This document shows, piece after piece, positions 1-10,928 of a DNA stretch of 20,336 nucleotides. Under the pieces are notes generated by a model. It saw nothing but the letters and a program-made list of their open reading frames with translations. It searched no databases and had not been told where the DNA came from. Numbering within the stretch: position 1 is the first letter of the stretch; every line of letters starts with the position of its first letter. This DNA is from Cruorifilaria tuberocauda (taxonomy: Eukaryota > Nematoda > Chromadorea > Rhabditida > Onchocercidae), in NCBI GenBank assembly GCA_013365365.1, contig JABVXU010000791.1, positions 1-20,336 on the forward strand. The letters run 5' to 3'. Position numbers and translations under genes: made by a program.

Positions 1-108
1 TATTATTTATTATTATCTACTATTATCATTCTAATTTAATCCTCATAGATAAAGGTATAAATTGTTTTAACGTTTCTATTACTAATCTTTATAGATAAGA
101 GGATAAAA

Positions 109-287
109 TTAGATATAATAATAAATAATAAGTAGATAACAACAAATAATGATGATAATGATAATAGATGATAATAAATAATAATGATAATGATAATAGA
201 TAGTAGTAAATAATGATAATAACGATAGTAGATGATAATAAATAGTAATGATAATGATAGTAGATAATAATAAATAATGCTGGTAAT
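109..287. repeat. TAATGATAATGATAATAGA microsatellite
   Basis: Degenerate units of AATGATAATGATAGTAGATAATAATAA fill this stretch, beginning just after the GATATAATAATAAATAATAAG run. The minus-strand translation gives a false frame of I, Y, H and L. Confidence 0.8.
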
Positions 288-570
288 GTTTGCGCTTTTT
301 ATTTATCAAACAGGAAAATTTTTTCATTAACTTTTCAGGCTTAATTACTTCAAGCTTAATTTATCTCGAATGATGATATATTCATCATACATAATTATAC
401 GTTTTAATTAAGAGACTGAAGAAGAAAATAAAAAGTGTAATTGAAAAAGTTTAATATTATTATGTCTGCTATGTATTTTTTATAATTAATATGTAGTGGT
501 AATTAAGAAATAAAATAATTAAGTTTTTTTTTTTTTCAATTTAACGAGTAATGTTTAAATTTTGAAAGAC

Positions 571-735
571 TGATTATTTACAATCTAAATACGTTAGCTG
601 ATTATTTGCAATCTAAAATATAAAATAGATTAGCTTAGTAAACAACCTAAAATAGGTTAGCTTTAAAATAGATGAGTAATTTATCTAAAACATAAAATAG
701 GTTAGCTTGATAAACAATTTAAAATATGTTAGTCC
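571..735. repeat. Degenerate TAAAATAGGTTAGCTT minisatellite
   Basis: Five diverged copies of TAAAATAGGTTAGCTT occur, with GTTAGCT or its variant near 593, 629, 656, 701 and 728. TGATTATTTxCAATCTAAA occurs at 571 and 599. Spacing is irregular (27-45 bases). Confidence 0.65.
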
Positions 736-1144
736 AACAAAAACAATTAACTTTTCCTTTTTCCACCTGAAATTATTTCGAGAATTCTCCAAGAAAAAAA
801 AAGGAAAAAGTTATTCGAGCATATCATTTGATTAAAATTTTCCATGAAGTTTACTTAGATGATTATTAATACGATTCCGGTTTGCTCTTTTATCGAAAAT
901 AGTCGGAAAGATTATCGTTTTTTCGGAAAAAAAAAAACATTTATCAATGCTATTATCCAAATAACACTCATAGATAATATTTTAGAAAATTTTTTTTTTT
1001 TTTTGATTCATAAATTGAGTTAATTTCAAAAAAAAAATTATAACTATCTTATACGATATAGTTATAAATTATAATTATATGTCATATATGTTATAATTAT
1101 ACGCATATATGATTAAGTAATATCTAAGTATCTCATATTATTTT

Positions 1145-1730
1145 TCCAGCTGCAAATTTCATTTCACAAAAATTAACTTAACTCCAAAAACCTTCACCGA
1201 TATAATCATTCGTTTATTTTTCCCTTATCTTTTATCACATTTTATAGTTATAATACCTAATTATTAATTAATACCAATGTACTAAATAATACTTAATTAC
1301 TAGATATTATTTTCCCAATTGCAAAAATATACCTAAATTCCAGAAAAGAAAAATCGTAACTGCTTTATCCAGTATAATCATTCTTTTATCATTGCTTCAT
1401 CTTTTATCATATAGTTTTTTGGAATTAAGTTAATTATTATTAAATATGTTTACAATTGGAGAAATCATATCTAGTAGTTAGATTTTATTTAATTTCCAGG
1501 TATATTTAATGCGTGTAATTAAATAAAACCTAACTATTAGATTTTATTCCTCCAATTGCAAAACATATTTAATAAAAATTCATTTAATTCCAAAAACACC
1601 TTATCAGATATAATCATTATTCTTTTGTTTTTACCTTATCTTTTATGGCATATTATAATCATAAGTGCTATTAAAGAAAACAACTACCTATTGAAAAAAT
1701 TGCAAACTCCAATTGCAAAACATATTTCAT
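1145..1730. repeat. Family of about 100-base AT-rich repeats, four copies and one fragment
   Basis: Direct copies start near 1145, 1279 and 1517, sharing CCAATTGCAAA, a TTAATTCCAAAAAC-like stretch, AGATATAATCATT and CTTATCTTTTAT in that order. An inverted copy covers about 1411-1494. A fragment, CCAATTGCAAAACATATTT, recurs near 1710. The 67-codon plus-strand open frame at 1556-1759 is simply the translation of one copy. No transposase is present, so if mobile it would be non-autonomous. Confidence 0.75.
1411..1602. mobile_element. Foldback (MITE-like) element
   Basis: Left arm 1411-1494 and right arm 1517-1602 are inverted copies around a 22-base spacer. The inner 41 bases (1454-1494 against 1517-1557) match at 36 positions, and the similarity extends outward through TAAATATGTTT and TTTTTGGAATTAA. 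The long arms and absence of coding sequence fit a foldback or MITE-type element or an inverted duplication of the local repeat. No target-site duplication could be defined. Confidence 0.6.
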
Positions 1731-2277
1731 ACTACAAATTTCAAATACTGTTGCAGTAATGTGAAAATGATAGATAAAAACCTGTGACCACTTTTCTGTT
1801 CCCTAGCAACCAGAAGCAACCAAAAGAAATGAAACATTTGGAAAGTAATCATTTGTGTCCTTTCGACCTTAGAGGAATAAATTCAAAGTGAAAAATGATG
1901 CATTGAAATTAACATGAATGCTATCATATCTGTATAATTCATGAATATTTATATCAAATATTACTCAAGAATCACTATACCGATAAAATGGATTTAAAAG
2001 TTTTGAATGGAATTAAAGAAATTGAAAGAATAGATTTCAAAAGTTTGAAGAATCTTGAAAATGTATAACTTCCTTAAAGCTATAAATTAATATATATTAT
2101 TATCGTACTGAAATAAAAATTCGAATGTTGTAGTGCAATAAAAAAAAAAAGAAAGAAAAGAGAAACATTATTAAAACCATAATTTATTGTTAAGTATATA
2201 GGAATAAGAAAAATTAATTTTCATAAATTTACTCTAATTTTAATAATTTGAAAAGAGAGAATACAACGAACACATTA

Positions 2278-2500
2278 ATTTAACCAGTAAACACAGCAAT
2301 GCCTAAATATAATTTACAAACAAAATTGGCATAACTTGGATAATAAAATGCAACGGAATAATAATGATTAACACCATAATTTATAAATGCTAAAATATTT
2401 GCACAATCGATTAGTTTAATTGCTATATCTCTATTCCAATAAACTGGAATTCCAAAATTAATTTTGAAAATTTCCACTTTAGTTAAATAGTATTTTATCA
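2278..2500 (-). other. Possible orphan exon, unrecognised
   Basis: A minus-strand open frame of about 70 codons follows a good acceptor (ATCTTTAG, just right of 2500) and ends in a stop near 2280. Its sequence, with WNRDIAIKLIDCANILAF and YYPSYANFVCKLYLG, is less repetitive than most frames here. I recognise no family and could not find upstream exons that join it. It may be chance. Confidence 0.15.
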
Positions 2501-3911
2501 CTAAAGATTACAGTATATTAAGATAAACTGTTTTATATACAATAGTTCAAAAAAAAGAAACATTTAAAATAGATAACAAACAACATGTAATAAATATGGT
2601 TGATTTAAAAATATCACATACTCAGCAATTCAGATGAATCTTGCACCAATAAAAAAATTTGAAGAAAGCACAACGGATAAGCTTATTAAATTCAGATCCG
2701 GAACGTTACTGTATCAAATTAATTAAAAAAAGATATCTAACTTATAACTTTCACAGTTTGTATAAGTACATGTCACCGAAATGTGGTAGAACAGTTAACG
2801 AATGAGGTGAAAATCTTCTAATTTGACAGAAAATTGCAAAATTCGAAAGACCGGTAATTTCTAAGTGTTAAACAATTATCCGATTTATCTGATATGCTAA
2901 AAGTATACATTTACATATAGTTCATACAAGTCGTTATTGGCTTTTTCATATTCATACATAACAACGATGTTATGAAAAATAACAAAGTTAAATGAAAATA
3001 ACAAATCGAATTAAACCTGATAAATTGTCATTAAATGAGAAATATTTGCTATCGAAAAAACGAAAACGAATGCGTAAAAAATATATATATATATAGAAAA
3101 CATGTTAATTACACAGTTGAAAACATCAGGATTAACACAAGAAGGTTTTTTACCCGTGAATAAACTAAACTAAAGAAAAATTGTTTCCACTGAATGAGAT
3201 TTATATGGAATAAAAAAAGAAGGTATGCATGAGGGAAAAAAAATGATTCACTGAAATTTCTAAAAAGTAATATTCATGAAAAACATGAAAGATGCAAAAT
3301 TTAGAGCTAAGTTACTATAGTGCAAATGCTCCTCACACCGAAAAACTCTAAATCGTTTGAATAATGGTGCTATCGTTGAAATTTTCTGCAATACTATTTT
3401 AAAAATTGTTGGAATGAGGAAATTTTGGCAGCAATATTTTTTGTACCTCAATTTAATTATTAAGATAGCAGCAAATTCCATGTGAATAATGAAATTAGAT
3501 CGAGTTATCTTTAATGAACATTTATTTTTTGTCACTTGTTTTCCTATATGAGCAATAGTTCACTGGAAAAAATGCAGTTCATGAATATAATAATGCGAAG
3601 CGATTTTCTGCTTAATTTAAGAATTTAAAGACTATAATGTACAAGAAAGAAATATAATGGCAATGAAAAAAATGAAACAATATAACAAAGCACGATTTAA
3701 AATATTAATTTGGAAAACAGTTAAAGACCTAAAGATGAGGCAACACGGTCCAGGAAACACTGATTCTTATTATACATCGGCTGAAAAGAAAGACTTTAAA
3801 TTGGATATAACATATAGTTATAAGAAAGTCAGCATCTTCCATGAACTCGATGGTAAGGAGTATTTAGCAAAAACAGCTTTATCAAATATTAAGTAACACT
3901 GACCATTAGGA

Positions 3912-6900
3912 TTATCTATAGTACCCAATAAAAATTATGTTCAGTTTCGCGAAATTGCTACCTAGAATCGTTACATTTGGTCATAATTTTGAGAAAAAAT
4001 AAAAAAGAAAACAGTAATACAGACATCCTACACTTCGAAAAGAAAAAATATTAGGATTAAAAATACAATCCCCTACTCTAGACAAGTCCCAAAACAAAAA
4101 CTAAGATACAAGCAAATGCTAAGTTAAAACTTACCATTGGTAAATCGAAAACTGTCACTTTCTGATGAACCATCTTCCGGCAATAATTCCGGCTCTGACA
4201 TTTCTGGAGATGATACTACATATAGCACTCCTTGAAACTAAAATATGAGGTTGTTTAAATTCAACGAAAGAATAACAAGCATTCAAGAACTTGCATACAT
4301 GATTCACTATCCGTTTCCGGGCTCGATGAGAAAATCACCTCTCTGTTTTCCTTTATCTGGCCCAAATACAATTAGAGAAAATTTTGTAGTTCTCCTAACT
4401 CCTTCCATACATACATTATCCAAACTGCAATTGTTTACCAAATAATTGACCTTTTCAAAACAGATTCCAAAACAGAATTACAATTTGTGTGGTAATCTAC
4501 ATTTAAGTGGTAATTATTCATATAGCATTTATATAATTAATGACATAATAATATGATCAACCAGAAAACAAATAAGTTTTGAAGTCTATCAGTTTTTTAC
4601 CTCTTTATATCTTTATCTTCTTTATTCGTCTTTATACCTTTTTATATATTCCTTATACCTTTTCTTTCACTTTTCAAACATTGAAGAATTTGGATTAATT
4701 TCAAAGCAAAATGACTTGGAGTTCTTATATTGTAAATAAATGACAGATTTGCATATTAATTAAATAAACATATGACAGAAGCTACCTCAGGTCTTCTCCT
4801 AAAGCGCGCTAGAATTAATCTGTCTTCGATATGCTGCAATGCTGCATCATCATTCATACTATAATCTTCCAGATCACTTCCATCATCATCCTCACCATGA
4901 CCCTCAAATGAGAAGAAATTGATAGTTTTAAAAATATTTTACAAAACTTGAAATACAGAGTTCGCTCAGTTTTTGCATTCTCATAAATTAGAAGAAAAAA
5001 AAAAGGATCTAATTTTGCATCTAAGAAAATATCCAAAGAGTGCCGGAAAGATGCTAGAAAGATATAAGAATGCCTCTTTATAATTTATCATTTTTAAATT
5101 GTTAACATAAATGAGATAAACAGTGTAAAACTAGTAAAAGTGTAAAGTGTAGAGTGTAAAATTTGCCTCTGCATTTTGTATTAATCTCGCTGCTAATATC
5201 ATTTGATCATTGCTAGCATCATTTTCCGACAGATCATGAAAACCATCATCCTCTAAACCTTCTTCATCGATGCCGCTCTGGAAGTGTAATTTATAACTTT
5301 CTTTAGAAATTTTTAGTAAAAACTAGAACAATTGCAAAAGAAATATTAATCGGCTGAAATCACTTTTACTTCTTTCTTCAAGATATGCTATAACCTCCAA
5401 TTTATTGAATGCAATTAGTTCTGAAATAAGATTCAGTTTTTCAAAACTTTGAAGGAAGTTCTACTTTAATTTTATTAGATATGGTAAAAAAAACTTTCCA
5501 CGAACAGTAGTGAGAAGATCGAAAAATGAAAGCATATTAATATCTTCATCTACACTATCACCGTTTCCTGGATCAGAATAATCTGTGTTTGGTATTATGT
5601 TTCGTCTTCTCGGTTCTAAATAGAAGCCATTTCCATCCCATGCGCTCCATAACTGAATAAAATTAAACATCAACCCGAATTAAAGAACAAACAGCTTGCG
5701 GTATTAAAACTCTTTGATTAAACATCATAATGCCTCTCTTAGTTCGCAGCGCAATTCCACATATTTCCAGTGAATCAAACTGATGGAATAAATTCTACAA
5801 CAGCAAAATTTGAACTGGAAATATTCCAACGATTACTTTGATAATTTTCTCAACTCCAGATGAGAACAAAAGCCTATTCAGAGCACTGTAACGAGCATGA
5901 TTGACAATTGAGCGATGACCTTCTAAAACCCGATAAGCCTTGCCCACGATTTGTCCTGAGAAAGATTGGATAAATTATCTAAATTCCTTTAATATAAAAA
6001 CTAACAAAATAACGTGTACGATAATTCTGACAAAAAAAATTTTCTTACGCAAAATCACTGTTCGTATAACACTATGCATCATAAAAAACTTTTACCAACA
6101 GTTTCTCGGTCCTCAGGCACTTTCCAGATATATATATTCCAGTCGTCAGAACCGGTCATTACAAGATCGCGACTTATAAATGAGCATGATTTAACTGTGC
6201 AGGAATTCAGGTAATTAGGATCGCTGAATTCTATACTGCCACCACCATTTAACTTGAATATATTTAACGGAAATTATATGAAGTTCAAAACCTGGTTGAG
6301 ATAAAAGTCACTTAAGGTAAAAAATATCTATAACCCAATAAGATCTTCAAGCGGTTAGGTTGTTGGACAACAATAATTAGCAATAATTTTGATTAAAAAG
6401 GCAATCTTCTAACTTCAACTTTATTTATAGCGTTAGATTTTGCTTCAATATCGCTTTTATAATCATAAAAATATGCTTAAGGTATTTGAAAGAACTAAAC
6501 TTTTACTAATCTATCAACAAGGTCACTGAAACCATGTCCAGCACATTTTCAAGTTAAACAGTGGTTAAAAAAAATTCGATAAATAAGTATTTTCCAGACC
6601 AAATTAACTCAGTGACAGAAAGTGCCGAGTTCTTTTATTCCATATTCCACATAATTACAAAAAACTTTTAATATAACAAAATATTTTAATAAAACATACA
6701 TCATACAATATGGGTGAGGTACGACTACGCGTGGCAAAAATAGCTTCGCCATCGTCGCTCCATTGACCATACATAACAGAACTGATATTTAGATTAACAC
6801 GTGCTCTAGTTAACTGATCAAACTGGAAACAAGGGCTGAAATTTTTAACATCATTAAATCTAAACATTTGACTATTATCAATATTAGACGTCAGATTGGC

Positions 6901-8765
6901 GAAATCGCTTTTAAAACAACTAGTATATTAAAAACTATTTTACGATGATTTCTTTTTAAAAAAAAATTTTTCTTCTCTAACAAGTCTTCTATTAAGAGTA
7001 CCTGTTAGCATGTCCACTTCAATACAAATTTCTTTTACTTTCTAGTAAGGCCGTTGTCATAAAAAAAGAGAAGCAAATTAGAAAATAGCTTGAAATATAA
7101 GAAACTATGAAATCTCTAACCTATCAAGTTTACGAATGTCATGCAACGATAAGCCATCACGTCCATTACAGACTGATATAATGTGCACCTGTCGCGGATT
7201 GAACTGAGCACAATACATCGTTCCTAAAGATCTGATTTACTATAAAAATCTAATTTAATTCAATTTTTGTTAAATATAATCTGCAAGATAACAAAATAAA
7301 AAAAAGATAACAAAACATACCTGAACTTTCAACGGCAAGCGTTTCATCACCCCCTCGCAAATCATATAAACGAACTTTTCCATCTTCTGAGGCAGACATT
7401 ATCACTGAATCATCCCTAGGCTAAAAAAAAATACAGTAATAGTCTGAATAAACTGTAATGGTCAAAAGTTGATTTTGATAGTCATTCCATATTTATATTA
7501 TGGACTTCTGCTAAAAAAAAAAAATCAATTGGCTGGCTGATTTATGACTCAAGTGTGTACATCATGAGCATTCCACTCAAGATCTTCTGATTCTAGTGAT
7601 TTAATTTGTGAATCATCATGGCATATGAAGTCTTATCATTCTGTTGGTATATTATATTTCATTATGTCAAGCATATCTGAGCAAATCTAGCCCAACTTAA
7701 TTTATGATCTTACGTTTATGGCCACATTATAAATAGGCTCGTCAGCTTTAAAACGATGCAATACACTAGTTGTTGCAATATCATGAACAAATAAAAACGA
7801 ATCATTCCCAGCTGAATAAAGTTTTTCACATCTGAAAAATATTTTGAATAATACGCTCAGCACAAAACCACTCTAGTATTTGTATGATACAAAGGTACAC
7901 TATAAGGGTATCAAAACTACCTGTTTAATCTCATTCCGTTGGTAACCTCTGCTTACTTATGCTAAACTTCAGATTGCTAGAACATTTGAAAGTATATTTC
8001 TTCTCTAGTTAGTAACTCAGTCTTATGCATCGATCAAATTCATTTCCTATAAACATTTTAGTTTAACAAAATCTTTACACTCTCGGAAAAATTTAATCCA
8101 AAAACAAACTTGTTTGAGAACCCAACAGAAAATATGTTAGAATAATGCATCTGTCTCATAACAGTTATAGGCTTTGGATTTTCCATTACTTGTACATCGT
8201 TAAGCTTCCACATTAATACACGTCGATCATCACCACCTATAACGATATTTACTTTAAACCTTTCACTAAAAAATTTACCATTCTTTCGTAACATGGAATC
8301 AGTTCCTCTGTAACAAGATAAAAAGCAAGAATAAAAAACGTAAAAGAATTATGATTTTTATAAAAAAAAAAACTTTATTACCCGAAACTGTTTTATTACA
8401 TAGCAATAAATAAAATAAGGTGAAAAATACAGTAAATTAAACGGGAATTAACAGCAATATCAATTACACCAAAGCTAATAAAGATAACCGTCTGTGTTTC
8501 TTGATTTTTTTTTAGAGAAAACAAGAATAATAAAAAACAGAAAAACAAAAATAGCCAACATACCACTAGCTAAGAAATTTTCATCCGTTGATGCTTCGAT
8601 AGCATTTACACAACCATAATGGCCTTTCACATCCTTCTGATAGATAACTCTGTGAGGGAGATCAAGAAATGGAAAGTCCCATGAATTAGGCACATGTTTT
8701 CCAAATTCTTTACCACGCAAAAACCCACTAACAGCAACATGTTTCTTTGCACCGATACCTACCAT
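3912..8765 (-). CDS. DCAF5: DCAF5-like WD40 repeat protein (DDB1-CUL4 associated factor 5), 13 exons
   Basis: Predicted exons on the minus strand: 8765-8564, 8236-8110, 7831-7714, 7420-7321, 7223-7121, 6835-6700, 6252-6096, 5955-5837, 5652-5506, 5277-5167, 4902-4786, 4237-4135, 3961-3912; all phases agree, giving 529 residues. The start ATG is followed by VGFLR-like residues, and TGA lies in frame upstream. WD-repeat landmarks in order: GHYGCVNAI (about 55), GGDDRRVLMW (68-77), GNDSFLFVHDI, SEDGKVRLYDLR, LSLHDIRK, GQWSDDGEAIFATR, NSCTVKSCSF then GSDDWNIYIWKVP, GHRSIVNHARYS, SSGVEKIIK, LWSAWDG. This order follows human DCAF5 closely, including SFFDLL after the propeller. DCAFs present substrates to CUL4-DDB1 E3 ligase; that role is inferred by homology. 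Residues 355-513 are acidic and low in complexity. Human DCAF5 is far longer, so the long C-terminal region is missing or not recognised. Least certain: exon 10's GC donor and the 16-residue last exon with its stop at 3912-3914. Confidence 0.85.
5663..5779 (-). other. Possible alternative terminal exon inside DCAF5 intron 8
   Basis: After a good acceptor (TTCCATCAG, ending at 5780), an open frame in the phase left by exon 8 runs 38 codons to TAA. It starts FDSLEICGIALRTKRG and ends LIRVDV. The main model skips it because exon 8 (SSGVEKIIK) joins directly to LWSAWDG, as in human DCAF5 (EKIIKIWSP). No GT within it has the right phase to join exon 9, so it could only be a terminal exon, giving a protein of about 392 residues without the acidic tail. 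An open frame of this length could also be chance. Confidence 0.25.
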
Positions 8766-8817
8766 ACCTTCGAACAATCCAACCAACTTTCAATCCTTTC
8801 AATCTCAAGCAGCTTCT
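8766..8817 (-). promoter_or_regulatory. DCAF5 5' leader with candidate spliced-leader acceptor
   Basis: Reading the minus strand, TCCTTTTAG ends at 8816 and is followed by 50 bases up to the ATG at 8765. A stop codon in frame (TGA) lies within this leader, so coding does not extend upstream. The T-rich acceptor could receive a trans-spliced leader or end a 5' UTR intron; the sequence alone cannot separate these. Confidence 0.35.
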
Positions 8818-8929
8818 AAAAGGATATTTTGAAGAGCTTAACATCCTAATAATTGAAATCTTGGAGGGTACACATCATTAACGCATACTATTCCATGATA
8901 AATGTATAAGATTTAAGAGACGAAGTATC

Positions 8930-9392
8930 ATTAATTGCATACAACGATGAAAATGCATCGAGAACAATAATAACAGAAACAACAACAATAAAAGCAATAA
9001 CAACAAGGCAACATTAGGAGAGTGAATAAATAATTATAACCAATGACTATTCCATTTTCTATATCAGAGAGACAGTGAGAGTGCTCAATACACAGTCAAC
9101 AAAACGTATTGGATCAGATAATTTCTAATTTAAGCACTATACAACAATAGTAACATAATCATTAATTTAAGTAACATACAACGACAATAACATCAATAAC
9201 AACAGCAGTAAACAACAATAACAACGTATCAGACAACAGCGCATCACGAGAGTACTAAACCACAATTATTAGTATTTCAGTGAGGTTTCCACTTCTCCTA
9301 TCAGATAGACAGTAAGAGTGTCCAATATACACAGACAACAAAACGAACTTGGAACCAATTAATCTCTAATTTAAGCATCATACAACGACATC

Positions 9393-9423
<31 letters not shown>

Positions 9424-9620
9424 GTAACAGTAAAAAAAAACAACAATAACAATAACAATTAGTAACAGAACCAGTAATAACAACAACAAAAACATAAAAA
9501 GCAGTAACACAGAAAGTATCACGAGGATGATTAAACTACAATGATTAGTGTAACTTTCCATTTCCTCTATTTCATCTATACATATACAGTAAGAGTGTCT
9601 AGTCAAATATACAAAAGGAA
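8930..9620. repeat. Three degenerate copies of a 240-280 base unit with CAA microsatellite
   Basis: The landmark AGACAGTgAGAGTGctcAATA occurs near 9068 and again, diverged, near 9308 and 9584. The phrase TAATTTAAGCA-CATACAACGA follows the first two copies and precedes runs of CAACAATAACAA. The longest pure run, about nine CAA triplets, is near 9392-9421. Copies are spaced about 240 and 276 bases apart. This looks like a diverged tandem triplication in which the CAA tracts expanded. Confidence 0.7.
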
Positions 9621-10100
9621 AAGTAAAGATATACCTCTGACCTGAGAGATAATAAGCGTAGGAATAAATATAACACTGAAAACAACCTATGTATTATCGC
9701 GCATAACGAAGTAGTTCACAGATCATAAATCGATAAGTAGGAAAGAGAAGAGGAAGAATTAAACGAGAAAAGATGTGATACATACACTAAATTTTACGTC
9801 CCACTTTTAGCGCATTTTAATAATTCACTAGAAATGAGCATATCATATAAATGATAATGATTGATTGAAATTATCGAAACATAAAAGTAAACATTAAGTA
9901 AATAATACAATCATAGTTATCATTTCGTATAATTACGAAAAAAAAAAACAAACAAACAAAAGATTTTTAAATGATAAGATAAATTGATATTTAGATAAAA
10001 ATGTAAAATAATTATATCAAAATATAATATAACAATATAATATAAGTAATTCAATACAATATAATAATTTCAATAAAATAATTAAAATTTAAAAGACGAT

Positions 10101-10142
10101 CAGTTAACCATGATCTGATCCATTGATCATGATCACGAACTG
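10101..10142. repeat. Short interrupted palindrome rich in TGATC
   Basis: CAGTT (10101-10105) pairs with AACTG (10138-10142), and CATGATC (10109-10115) pairs with GATCATG (10125-10131), leaving a nine-base loop. It lies about 790 bases upstream of the HDAC11 start. It could be a cruciform or a cluster of GATC-containing sites; no function is evident. Confidence 0.5.
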
Positions 10143-10901
10143 ACCATGATACATTACGTGATCCAGCATATTACAAAAAAAAAAAAGTATTCAATGAATT
10201 TGATCAAAAGTAAGATATCTTTTCTAATCGTTTCAAACTCAATCAAAGTTTAGCTTCTAAAATAATTTGTCAAAAACGAAGTGCAAGAAGACCTCACAAG
10301 TTGTTGTGATCTTTTTATTATTTAGCGATTCAAACCATTCCCATAGCAAATTAGCACTTTATTATTTTCATGTTACTTATCAATTATAATGCTAGTCATG
10401 CTATCTTTTTTTCTATAAGATTACTACATTTTCCTGCATTATACATTTTTTTCTCAATCTTTGCATCTTTGCTTCTCGAAAATCTCATCGATCTTTGGTG
10501 TATCGCAATTTTTCATGATATTTCTTTCACTTCTTTCATTTCACTTCATTTTTTGCAATTTGATCAATGAGCTTCGAGATTTTTTTTTTTTAAACTTAAT
10601 TTTGTTTACATTTTTTTTTTTGTTGTATTATATTTCATTGCTAATTAATTTATGAGGATTTGAATTTTCTCCTACTGAAATTAGACGTTATTGAATGTTT
10701 AAACGGCTAATTTTCATTATTGAAATTTTGATAAATAAGCAGTTAGTAAGAATTCAGTGAATTTCTATTATTCAAGATATAAAAGGAACTGAAAAAAGCA
10801 GGTCGCATTTTCCGAAAAGTCATTCTGAAGGACTTCAAAAATATCTTAAGTCTGAATTTCAAATGTGCCAACTTTGCGTATTAGTTGAATTCCAGTTTAA
10901 C

Positions 10902-10928
10902 TTGCAGTCATGAATATATCAATTTAAT
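10902..10928 (+). promoter_or_regulatory. HDAC11 leader: candidate acceptor and five-codon upstream ORF
   Basis: CTTGCAG ending at 10907 is a plausible acceptor 21 bases before the start codon. Just after it, ATG at 10910 opens a five-codon frame (M-N-I-S-I) ending in TAA at 10925-10927, one base before the main ATG at 10929. If the mRNA starts or is trans-spliced at 10907, ribosomes would meet this short frame first. The trans-splicing assignment is inference. Confidence 0.35.

Larger units (their letters stand above)
1..3911. other. Gene-free AT-rich region downstream of DCAF5
   Basis: No convincing gene was found in these 3.9 kb. The left 1.8 kb is repetitive (separate entries). From about 1800 to 3900 the sequence is unique but AT-rich, with short open frames on both strands that lack similarity or consistent splice structure. 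The DCAF5 3' UTR should occupy its right end, but no AATAAA lies close to the predicted stop. Confidence 0.55.
8766..10928. other. Intergenic region between divergent DCAF5 and HDAC11
   Basis: This 2.16 kb stretch separates the two start codons. I see no coding exon. It holds a degenerate triplicated block with CAA/CAATAA microsatellites (about 8930-9620), an AT-rich stretch of ATAATATAA-type sequence (about 9950-10080), a short palindrome (10101-10142), and T-rich pyrimidine tracts (about 10400-10640). Cysteine-rich and leucine-rich open frames here are only microsatellite translations. Promoters of both genes should lie here, but I could not identify a TATA box or a named factor site. Confidence 0.6.

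Noticed and set aside
3260..3535. 91-codon minus-strand open frame.
   Set aside because: Hydrophobic and aromatic, as expected from AT-rich DNA. It starts only at GTG and matches no family; I could not join it to DCAF5 or other exons.
3657..3896. Lysine-rich 79-codon plus-strand open frame.
   Set aside because: No recognised family, no splice partners, and A-rich sequence gives such K/Y-rich frames by chance. It lies just below the predicted DCAF5 stop.
5940..6214. Two overlapping plus-strand open frames.
   Set aside because: They lie antisense to DCAF5 exons 7 and 8, whose minus-strand coding is supported by strong similarity.
9391..9606. Minus-strand frame ending in a run of cysteines and leucines.
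   Set aside because: It is the translation of the CAA/CAATAA microsatellite read in reverse.
10370..10655. Phe/Ile/Leu-rich plus-strand frames upstream of HDAC11.
   Set aside because: They come from T-rich pyrimidine tracts and have no similarity or start context.
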